Under the pieces are notes generated by a model. It made no database searches. It saw only the letters and a list, made by a program, of their open reading frames with translations, and was not told the origin of the DNA. Shown one piece after another: positions 1 through 6,081 of a stretch of 8,585 bases of DNA. This DNA is from Acidobacteriota bacterium (GTDB lineage: Bacteria; Acidobacteriota; Terriglobia; Terriglobales; Acidobacteriaceae), in the NCBI GenBank assembly GCA_021798235.1, contig JAJZMO010000304.1, forward strand, positions 1 through 8,585, in the 5' to 3' direction. Made by a program: the position numbers and the translations under genes. How positions within the stretch are numbered: the stretch's first letter is position 1; each line of letters begins with the position of its first letter.

Positions 1-1224
1 TGCTGACGCATGAAGCGCTGATCGATATTGCCTGGAATCGCTCCATTCGCCCGCTTTTATTGCAGCGCTTTCCGGGCAGCACGGAGGCGCAACTGCGCCG
101 CGCCCATGCCTATGCCTACGGCGGATGTGCCATTCAGGATATGGGTTACTATCCCTTCGGCCATGCTTTTTTTAGCGATCTGACGCATTACGTTCGCACC
201 GGGGATTTTATTGATGCGCTGTTTCGCAATGCGCACACGGTCAATGAATATGCCTTTGCTCTGGGTGCGCTGTCGCACTACATCGCCGATAATATCGGGC
301 ATCAGAACGCCATCAACCTTTCGACGCCAGTGGAGTTTCCTGGCCTGGAAAAAAAAGTATGGCCCCGTCGTCACCTATGATGAATCTCCGCACGCGCATG
401 TGCGCACGGAGTTTGCCTTCGACATTGACCAGTTGAGCCATCAGCGCTTTGCTCCTGCGGGTTATTTGGAAAAGGTGGGCTTGCAAGTGCCGCAAAAGCA
501 GCTTGAACGCGCTTTTTTTGAGACCTATGGATTAACGCTCCGCTCGCAACTGGGCCATATACGGCCTGCCCTGCAGAGCTATCGTTCCTCCGTGTGCCAC
601 TTTATTCCACGCATTGCGTATGCGGAGGCGTTGATCCATCAGCATGACTTTCCTGCCGATGGCACGGGGCCAGAGTTTCAAAAATTTCAAGAGCGTCTGG
701 CGCAGGCCGACTACGCTGGAGAATGGAAGCAGTATCGACATAAGCCCGGCTTCGGCACGCATTTGCTGGCCTTCGAAATTCGCATCATTCCCAAGGTGGG
801 GGTCTTTTCCATCCTGGCGATTCGCGGCCCGACGGCAGCGACCGAAGGCAAGTACGTCACCAGCATGAACAATACCGACGATGCTTTTTCCCAGACGATG
901 ACCCAACTGCGCCAGCACCCGGATACGGGACTCGGCCTACCCAATCTCGATCTCGACACGGGAGCGGAGATTCAGCCCGGCACGTATCGCCGGACCGACC
1001 AAACCTATGCAACGCTGCTGCATCGCCTTACCGCCGATCCCAACCGACGGGTGCCCGCAGGACTACAGCGGAATGTGCTGGCCTATTACGCGAATGCAAA
1101 AGCTCCGAATTTCACGAAGAAAAATTCGCGCGATTGGGCGCGCGTCCAGCGGGAACTGCCCCTGCTGCAAAGCATGCAGACAGTAAGCCCCCAAAAGGCC
1201 GGAGGATCGCCGCCGCTGCGGTGA
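1..1224 (+). pseudogene. Zinc-dependent phospholipase C-type protein, 5' partial, frameshifted at an A8 run
   Basis: About 406 codons are visible; the true start lies left of the window. The first part reads from base 3 to a TGA at 378-380. The second part continues in frame 1 to TGA 1222-1224. Removing one A from the A8 run at 349-356 joins them smoothly through LEKKYGPVV. The N-terminal part fits the zinc-dependent phospholipase C/S1-P1 nuclease-like fold: THEAL near the start (His3 of the visible part), QDMGYYPFGH (Asp46, His54), and SHYIADNIGH (His92, Asp96, His100), which resembles the His-x3-Asp...His zinc site. Known members hydrolyse phospholipid head groups; substrate here is unknown. 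The C-terminal 290 residues have no motif I recognise. Apart from the single shift the frames are open, so this may be a sequencing error, a recent mutation, or a gene expressed by slippage. The frame-1 sequence before 349 is not the real protein. Confidence 0.72.
349..356 (+). other. A8 homopolymer at the frameshift point
   Basis: Eight consecutive A residues follow CTGG. With 7 A the reading is Leu-Glu-Lys-Lys-Tyr-Gly-Pro and the whole gene is open. With 8 A the frame ends 22 bases later. Runs of this length are prone to sequencing indels, replication slippage and RNA polymerase slippage; loss of one A in the transcript would restore the full protein. Confidence 0.85.
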
Positions 1225-1229
1225 TCCTC
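1202..1229 (+). terminator. Strong hairpin over the stop codon of the phospholipase-like gene
   Basis: Arms 1202-1213 and 1218-1229 pair over 12 bp with one G-U wobble and a CGCT loop. The stop codon 1222-1224 lies inside the right arm. No T-run follows, so it is not a classical intrinsic terminator. It could instead stabilise the 3' end of the mRNA or attenuate read-through into the hydrolase gene that begins 47 bases downstream. Confidence 0.45.
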
Positions 1230-1275
1230 AATGCTGGCGCAAGGGGAGGCTGGCCTGTTGATACTCTAAAAGTAG

Positions 1276-2535
1276 ATGCTGCGCCGCTGGTACGAACAAT
1301 GGATGTTTGCCTGGGAGACGCGCCTGACGACGCGCGATACCAATCGTCAAGTGCGCCCGCTGGAGTGGGGTTTCGACTGGCTTCAGGATTGGATTGAGGA
1401 TTGGTCGGCGACGCTGCCGGAGCCGGAACGTGCCCGGCTGCGACAACAAATCACCGCTGCCGATCCTGCCCAGAATGAGGCGGCGCTTCTGGCCATCAAT
1501 GCGGGCATCATCGCCGATAGCGACCGCTTCCATCACTACACAACCCCGAAAGATTTTCGCCTGGAAGCGCGGTATCCGCAGTTGTTTCCGACCAATGTGC
1601 GTCCAGAGACCCTGCGTAAAGACGCGCGCCTGCGGCAACGAGCGGCCCAGGGTCGCATGGAAAAGGCGCAGTTTCTGCGCTTCACCTCCCCGGTGCGCAC
1701 GCGCTACCCAGAAAATGATCAGGTCAATGCGCGCTGGTATCCCGCACCGCAGCGGCAAGGGCAAAGCCGACCCCGCCAGGCCATGATCGTGTTGCCGCAG
1801 TGGAATGCAGATGCCTTTAGCCACAATGCTCTGTGTAGCATCTTCAACCGCTTTGGCGTCTCCGCACTTCGACTCAGCAAACCCTTTCATGACATCCGCC
1901 GACCCGAGGAGTTGGAGCGATCGGATTACGCGGTGAGCGCCAATCTTGGCCGCACGATTGCCGCCTGTCGCCAGGCGGTTGCCGACATTCGCAGTTGCCT
2001 CGATTGGTTGGAGCAACAGGGCTATGAGCAGTTCGGCATCCTCGGCACCAGTCTTGGCTCCTGCTACGCCTTTATCGCCAGTGCGCACGACCCACGCTTG
2101 CGCGTGCATGTTTTCAATCACGCCGCCGCCTGGTTTGGCGATGTGGTTTGGACGGGCCAAAGCACACGGCACATCCGCACGGCCTTTGCTGACGCTGGCT
2201 TGACGCAGGAGCGGGTGCGACCGCTATGGGCCGCCATTAGTCCCACCTCCTGTATGGAGCTGTACGCAGGTACAGCACCGGCCCGAAAAAAAATCGACTG
2301 GCCCCACAAGCAAGCGCGAGTGATTCACGCGCCCTATGATCTGACCTTTCTGCCGCAGTTTTCCAGCGAGGTCCTTGCGCGCTTCACCGCTCTGGGTGTG
2401 GACTTTGACGCCAAAGTTCTGCCCTGCGGCCACTACACCACGGGAGAATTTCCCTTTCAGTATTTGGATGGCTGGTATATCGGGTCGTTTGTCTATCGCG
2501 CAATGCGCGCAGCCAAAACTGCCCAGCGGACGTAA
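1276..2535 (+). CDS. ABHD18-type alpha/beta hydrolase
   Basis: A 419-residue predicted serine hydrolase. The start is fixed closely: an in-frame TAG (1273-1275) sits directly before the ATG. The N-terminal block (about 1-45) contains DTNRQVRPLEWGFDWL, which I recall from bacterial homologues of ABHD18 (formerly DUF2048). A further block at about 138-185 holds YPENDQVNARWYPAP and the strand MIVLPQWNADAFSHN. The nucleophile elbow is GTSLG with Ser259. The likely acid is Asp355 (APYDLTF) and the base His386 (LPCGHYTTGEFPF), in the expected order. No signal peptide or membrane segment is evident, so a cytoplasmic location is likely. The natural substrate of bacterial members is not known to me; the eukaryotic protein has been linked to lipid (cardiolipin) deacylation. 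It follows the split phospholipase-like gene by 51 bp and precedes the MFS gene by 41 bp, so co-transcription is plausible. No strong Shine-Dalgarno sequence is seen. Confidence 0.85.
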   Translation: MLRRWYEQWMFAWETRLTTRDTNRQVRPLEWGFDWLQDWIEDWSATLPEPERARLRQQITAADPAQNEAALLAINAGIIADSDRFHHYTTPKDFRLEARYPQLFPTNVRPETLRKDARLRQRAAQGRMEKAQFLRFTSPVRTRYPENDQVNARWYPAPQRQGQSRPRQAMIVLPQWNADAFSHNALCSIFNRFGVSALRLSKPFHDIRRPEELERSDYAVSANLGRTIAACRQAVADIRSCLDWLEQQGYEQFGILGTSLGSCYAFIASAHDPRLRVHVFNHAAAWFGDVVWTGQSTRHIRTAFADAGLTQERVRPLWAAISPTSCMELYAGTAPARKKIDWPHKQARVIHAPYDLTFLPQFSSEVLARFTALGVDFDAKVLPCGHYTTGEFPFQYLDGWYIGSFVYRAMRAAKTAQRT

Positions 2536-2576
2536 CCACCGCGTCGCGGCAAAATGTGGCACCATAGTGGGACGTG

Positions 2577-3911
2577 ATGTCGAACACTGAAGAACCACAT
2601 CGATCCCACCACGCCATCGCCGCATTTCAATCGCGCGACTTTCGCCGCTATCAACTGGCGCGCCTGCTGGTGATCCTGGGTGCAGAGGCGCAGGCCGTTG
2701 CCGTTGCCTGGCAGGTCTACCAAATTACGCACCGCGCCCTCGACCTTGGCTATACCGGACTGATGCTCTTTTTTCCCGGCATATTGTTTCTCATCCCCGC
2801 CGGGCACACCGCCGACCGTTACGACCGGCGGCACGTGATTTTGACCTGTTACAGCCTGCAATGCCTCTGCACTGGAACGCTGCTCTTTTTGGCATGGCAC
2901 GGAACACGCAATGTGCTGGCAATTTACGCCGTGCTGTTTCTCATCGGGTCGGGTCGGGCTTTTAGTGGTCCGGCCAGCTCCGCACTGCTGCCGCACCTGG
3001 TGCAGAAAAAAGATTTCGTCAACGCTGTCTCCTGGGGAGCGACCGTCTTTCAAATGGCCTCCGTTCTCGGCCCGGCGGCTGGCGGCGTGCTCTTCACGTT
3101 GCCCCTGCTGCGCTGGCTGCCAACTCCCTGGGGCACGCATCTCTACGGCGCGGGCATCGTCTACCTGTTCACGCTGGGGATGCTGGGCGCGTTCCTCACG
3201 CTGATTCTTTCCCTATCCGTGCGACCCGGGCGACAGGAGCAACGCGCGCTGTCGGCAGAAACCTTGCTGGCCGGGCTGCGCTACGTTTGGCAGCGCAAGC
3301 TGCTGTTGGGCACAACCTCGCTCGACCTCTTCGCCGTGCTGCTCGGCGGAGCCGTGGCGCTGATGCCCATCTTTGCGCACGACATTTTGCGCGCTGGCCC
3401 ACGCGGACTAGGCCTGCTGCGCGCCGCGCCGGCCATTGGAGCGTTGACGGTTTCCATTGCGCTCATTCTGTATCCGCTGCGCAGGCACGCGGGCAAAAAA
3501 ATGCTCGCCTGTGTGGGCCTCTTCGGCGCAGCCACGGTCGTCTTTGGTTTGTCGAAGAACATGCTGCTGTCGCTCGCTGCACTCTTCGTGGTGGGTGCTG
3601 CCGATATGGTGAGCGTCGTCGTGCGCGCCTCGCTCATCCAACTGGCCACGCCACAGCAGATGCGCGGGCGCGTCAGCGCCGTCAACGCCGTCTTCATCGG
3701 TGCCAGCAATGAATTTGGCGACTTTGAAAGCGGCGTCACCGCGCAGTGGTGGGGAGCGGTGCGTGCCGTGGTCATCGGCGGCATTGGCTCCATGATGGTC
3801 ACGGGCCTCTGGTCCTACTTCTTCCCGGCGCTGCGCAACGTCGATCAACTTTCTGAGCACGCACTGCTGCCCACACAACAACAGGAAGCAGCCGCCGAGC
3901 CGCTGCGGTAG
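2577..3911 (+). CDS. MFS exporter, EntS/MFS_3 type
   Basis: A 444-residue inner-membrane transporter with many hydrophobic segments, the usual size for 12-helix MFS proteins. A soluble N-terminus carries FQSRDFRRYQLARL (about 17-30), the common start of this group. The loop 2-3 motif is GHTADRYDRR (76-85). The stretch RGRVSAVN...FIGASNEFGDFESG (363-386), followed by WWGAVRAVVIGGIG, is the hallmark of the MFS_3 family that includes the enterobactin exporter EntS. Substrate cannot be read from the sequence: siderophores, drugs or lipid-like molecules are all possible. I prefer ATG 2577; an in-frame GTG at 2574 directly before it is the alternative. A weak GGGA (2569-2572) lies upstream. The gene is probably co-transcribed with the hydrolase 41 bp before it. 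The C-terminal tail after about 420 is hydrophilic, rich in Gln and Ala. Confidence 0.88.
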   Translation: MSNTEEPHRSHHAIAAFQSRDFRRYQLARLLVILGAEAQAVAVAWQVYQITHRALDLGYTGLMLFFPGILFLIPAGHTADRYDRRHVILTCYSLQCLCTGTLLFLAWHGTRNVLAIYAVLFLIGSGRAFSGPASSALLPHLVQKKDFVNAVSWGATVFQMASVLGPAAGGVLFTLPLLRWLPTPWGTHLYGAGIVYLFTLGMLGAFLTLILSLSVRPGRQEQRALSAETLLAGLRYVWQRKLLLGTTSLDLFAVLLGGAVALMPIFAHDILRAGPRGLGLLRAAPAIGALTVSIALILYPLRRHAGKKMLACVGLFGAATVVFGLSKNMLLSLAALFVVGAADMVSVVVRASLIQLATPQQMRGRVSAVNAVFIGASNEFGDFESGVTAQWWGAVRAVVIGGIGSMMVTGLWSYFFPALRNVDQLSEHALLPTQQQEAAAEPLR

Positions 3912-3921
3912 AATTGCAGCG
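3901..3921 (+). other. Small inverted repeat at the end of the MFS exporter gene
   Basis: CGCTGC (3901-3906) and GCAGCG (3916-3921) form a perfect 6-bp stem with a 9-base loop containing the stop codon 3909-3911. No T-run follows. It may be a weak transcript-end structure. The rest of the 124-bp spacer (3912-4035) shows no convincing promoter by eye. Confidence 0.25.
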
Positions 3922-4019
3922 ACCGTTCCAACAAGCAGCCTTACCGCAGGAATGGAAGACCGCAGACGCAGCATTCTGGGGCCTTGCAACAAACGGTAGC
4001 GCCTATCTCATCCGTAATC

Positions 4020-4025
4020 AAAGGA
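4020..4025 (+). promoter_or_regulatory. Ribosome binding site of the sugar permease gene
   Basis: AAAGGA lies 10 bases before the ATG at 4036 and supports that start. Confidence 0.6.
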
Positions 4026-4035
4026 CTCACACCTC

Positions 4036-5352
4036 ATGGCCACAACCAACAACCCGGCAACGCCCCAAACGGCGAATGCGGGCAACAGCATGAAAAGCGC
4101 TCTTGCCATGGTGACCACCCTCTTTTTTCTTTGGGGATTTATCACCAGCTTGAACAACATTTTGATTCCGCATCTCAAAAGCGTCTTTACCTTGAATTAC
4201 GCCGAGGCGATGCTGGTCCAAACATTCTTTTTTGCCGCATATTTCGTCTTCGCCATGCCTTCCGGCAAATTGATTGACTGGATTGACTACAAGTGGACGA
4301 TGGTCACCGGCCTCATCGTGATGGCGGTGGGTTCGTTGCTCTTTGTCCCAGCGGCAATGGTGCCTTCCTTCCCCTTGTTTCTCTTTGCGCTCAGTGTCAT
4401 TGCTGCTGGAATGGCGCTGCTGCAAGTCTCCGCTAACCCTTATGTGTCTGCGCTGGGGCCGGCCAAGACCTCGGCCAGCCGCTTGAACTTGGCCGGAGCC
4501 TTTAACTCGCTGGGCACAACGGTGGCTCCCTATTTCGGCAGCTTGCTCATTCTAGGGATCGCTCCGCTGGCACCAGCTGCCCTGCACGCCCTCAATCCTG
4601 CGGCCTTGCACGCATACAAAGTCAGCCAGGCTTCCGTCGTCAAGCTTCCCTACATTGGCATCGCCGTGGTGCTGCTCGCCTTTGCTGTGGCCATGGCGCT
4701 CTTTAAGCTGCCCGACCTCTCCGGGCAACACGCGGCCACCCCGCAACAAAAGGAGCGCGGACAACACAGCATTTGGGAGTACAAGCATTTGATCCTGGGT
4801 GTTGTGGCCATCTTTGTCTACGTTGGTGCCGAGGTCTCCATTGGCAGCTTTATGGTGAACTACCTGAATCGGCCCGAGATTGGAAATCTAAGTCTGAAAG
4901 CGGCAGCGGGCTTTGTTGCCTTCTATTGGGGCAGTGCGATGATAGGCCGCGCCGCTGGCGCTGGCCTTACGCAAAAACTGCACGCAGGTTCTGTGCTGGG
5001 CGTGGCTGCGGTGATTGCTTTTGCTCTGGTGGCAACGTCGATTCTCAGCTTGGGCGCATTGGCGATGTGGAGTCTGATCCTAGTCGGCCTCTTTAACTCC
5101 ATCATGTGGCCGAACATCTTCGCGCTGGCGCTCACAGACCTCGGCCCACTCACCAATAAAGGCTCCAGCCTGCTGGTGGCTGCCGTCATTGGTGGCGCGT
5201 TGATTCCCTTGGCTCAAGGCGCGTTGGCAGATCACATCGGAATCCACCATTCGTTTGTGGTTTCCATGCTCTGCTATGTCTACATTCTGTTCTATGGCTT
5301 TAAGGGCAGCAAAGTGCCTGCGCATCTGGCTTCTGCGCCACACGCAGCCTAG
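4036..5352 (+). CDS. Sugar permease, MFS FucP/GluP family (FHS)
   Basis: A 438-residue inner-membrane sugar transporter, normal length for fucose/glucose/galactose permeases. A hydrophilic N-terminus (1-20) is followed by the family signatures FFLWGFITSLNNILIPHLK (about 31-48, helix 1), LQVSANPYVSALG (129-141, helix 4) and SRLNLAGAFNSLGTTVAPYFG (148-168, helix 5). The spacing matches E. coli FucP and Brucella GluP; the SANPYV and LNLAGAFNSLG forms are closer to the GluP branch, so glucose/galactose is at least as likely as L-fucose. Notably the residue aligned with FucP Asp46 is Asn41 (AAC), and the one aligned with Glu135 is Gln130. Those two acids are important for proton coupling in FucP, so the transport mode may differ. 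The gene stands alone between a 124-bp spacer and a convergent regulator gene; no sugar-catabolic genes are in the window. Confidence 0.9.
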   Translation: MATTNNPATPQTANAGNSMKSALAMVTTLFFLWGFITSLNNILIPHLKSVFTLNYAEAMLVQTFFFAAYFVFAMPSGKLIDWIDYKWTMVTGLIVMAVGSLLFVPAAMVPSFPLFLFALSVIAAGMALLQVSANPYVSALGPAKTSASRLNLAGAFNSLGTTVAPYFGSLLILGIAPLAPAALHALNPAALHAYKVSQASVVKLPYIGIAVVLLAFAVAMALFKLPDLSGQHAATPQQKERGQHSIWEYKHLILGVVAIFVYVGAEVSIGSFMVNYLNRPEIGNLSLKAAAGFVAFYWGSAMIGRAAGAGLTQKLHAGSVLGVAAVIAFALVATSILSLGALAMWSLILVGLFNSIMWPNIFALALTDLGPLTNKGSSLLVAAVIGGALIPLAQGALADHIGIHHSFVVSMLCYVYILFYGFKGSKVPAHLASAPHAA

Positions 5353-5357
5353 AGCGA

Positions 5358-5376
5358 GTTCCCATCCTTTGGGAAC
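5358..5376. repeat. Short hairpin after the sugar permease gene
   Basis: GTTCCCA (5358-5364) and TGGGAAC (5370-5376) form a perfect 7-bp stem with a TCCTT loop. AAAA follows on the plus strand, so neither direction has the T-run expected of an intrinsic terminator. The octamer CCCATCCT inside it (5361-5368) recurs at 5391-5398, in the left arm of the next hairpin. Confidence 0.5.
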
Positions 5377-5390
5377 AAAACCTGCGATGC

Positions 5391-5426
5391 CCCATCCTAG
5401 TCGCGTTCGTTTGCGGCTAGGGTGGG
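5391..5426. terminator. Long hairpin between convergent genes, possible bidirectional terminator or REP-like unit
   Basis: Arms 5391-5404 and 5413-5426 pair over 14 bp with two T-G wobbles and an 8-base loop. It lies between the 3' ends of the sugar permease gene (stop 5352) and the response regulator gene (stop 5503, minus strand), where a shared terminator is expected. The lack of a T-run and the repeated CCCATCCT/GGGTGGG words nearby are also compatible with a dispersed palindromic (REP-like) element. Confidence 0.45.
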
Positions 5427-5490
5427 AGCGTTGATCGCTTCCCCCCAGAACGTTCCTATTTCTCAGCGAAACCGTTTTCGGCTCCCACCC
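5420..5490. repeat. 10-bp inverted repeat that competes with the upstream hairpin
   Basis: GGGTGGGAGC (5420-5429) is the exact reverse complement of GCTCCCACCC (5481-5490), with 51 bases between them. The left copy overlaps the right arm of the 5391-5426 hairpin, so the two pairings exclude each other. Nothing else is recognisable in the remaining bases up to 5502. Confidence 0.45.
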
Positions 5491-5502
5491 ATCGTTAGCA
5501 CT

Positions 5503-6009
5503 TCACGAACGGGCGTGTGTCGCCGTTGCCTTGCGCGGCGTCGCGCGACGCTGGCCTTTGCGGGCGGCAGGCATGCGCGCTTTTGTCGTTGCGCTGGCCG
5601 CCAGGGCGGGCACAGGGCCTGCCTGCATCTGCCCATCCTGATGATGCACCAGCATGACTTCGATCTGACGCAACAGGTCGCGCGTATTCATCGGCTTGAC
5701 CAGCATCTGGTCGGCACCCTCGTTGCGCAAATCCTCTTCGGCCTCGGGATAGGCCGTTAGCAACGCCACGGCGGGCGGATGCGCAGATTTTTTTGCCGCG
5801 CGCAGCACTTCGAGTCCAGAAGAGTCATCCTCCATGCGCAGGTCAGAAATGACCATGTGAAAGGTGGAGGTGCGCAGCTTGGCTTTGGCCTCACGCACGC
5901 TGGCTGCCGTTTCCACGGCAAAGCCGTTGATCTCCAAAATGGCTTTCAACGCCAGCAGAATGGCGACCTCATCATCGACAAGAAGAATGCGGCGCTGCAT
6001 GGCTGGCAT
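5503..6009 (-). CDS. Stand-alone response regulator (receiver domain) with basic tail
   Basis: A 168-residue protein made of one CheY-like receiver domain (about 4-122) and a tail without a known output domain. Phosphorylation residues are all present: acidic pair Asp12-Asp13 (ILLVDDE), phospho-acceptor Asp56 (MVISDLRM), Thr85 (LLTAYPE) and Lys105 (LVKPM). The start at 6009 is chosen because a perfect GGAGGT (6022-6017 on the minus strand) sits 7 bases before it; the inner ATG at 6000 would be 16 bases away. The tail from about 130 is rich in Ala, Lys and Arg (9 basic residues in the last 28) and resembles histone-H1-like disordered tails, so DNA, RNA or membrane binding is possible but unproven. 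No partner histidine kinase lies in the window. It is divergent from the methylthiotransferase gene, with 72 bp between the starts, and converges on the sugar permease gene. Confidence 0.88.
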   Translation of the reverse strand: MPAMQRRILLVDDEVAILLALKAILEINGFAVETAASVREAKAKLRTSTFHMVISDLRMEDDSSGLEVLRAAKKSAHPPAVALLTAYPEAEEDLRNEGADQMLVKPMNTRDLLRQIEVMLVHHQDGQMQAGPVPALAASATTKARMPAARKGQRRATPRKATATHARS

Positions 6010-6016
6010 CTTGGAG

Positions 6017-6022
6017 ACCTCC
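6017..6022 (-). promoter_or_regulatory. Shine-Dalgarno sequence deciding the response regulator start
   Basis: GGAGGT on the minus strand, 7 bases before ATG 6009. It favours the longer protein beginning MPAMQRR over the one beginning MQRR. Confidence 0.7.
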
Positions 6023-6069
6023 GATTGCAGAACTGCGCAGGGCAAAAATTTTCGCTGCGTCTGCGTTGC

Positions 6070-6075
6070 TACACT
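6070..6075 (+). promoter_or_regulatory. Possible -10 element giving a leaderless transcript
   Basis: TACACT (4 of 6 to TATAAT) ends 6 bases before the ATG at 6082, so transcription would begin at or next to the start codon. No good -35 hexamer is seen; a TTTT run at 6049-6052 is near the right place. The absence of any Shine-Dalgarno sequence before 6082 fits a leaderless mRNA. Confidence 0.35.
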
Positions 6076-6081
6076 GACGAC

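Noticed and set aside
211..348. N-terminal extension of the frame-1 reading of the phospholipase-like gene (ATG 211)
   Set aside because: This stretch is an out-of-frame reading of the conserved zinc-site region in frame 3; the real protein enters frame 1 only at the A8 run.
1211..3911. Similar gene ends (CCGCTGCGGT followed by a stop) in the phospholipase-like and MFS exporter genes
   Set aside because: The match is only about 10 bases in GC-rich coding DNA and the flanks differ; probably chance.
3984..4020. TTGCAA with TATCTC or TAATCA as a promoter for the sugar permease gene
   Set aside because: Spacings of 14 and 25 bases do not fit a sigma70 promoter.
5779..6081. Upstream extension of the methylthiotransferase reading frame
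   Set aside because: It is antisense to the response regulator gene, and the family N-terminus (GYHVENFGCRTSQ) begins right at ATG 6082.
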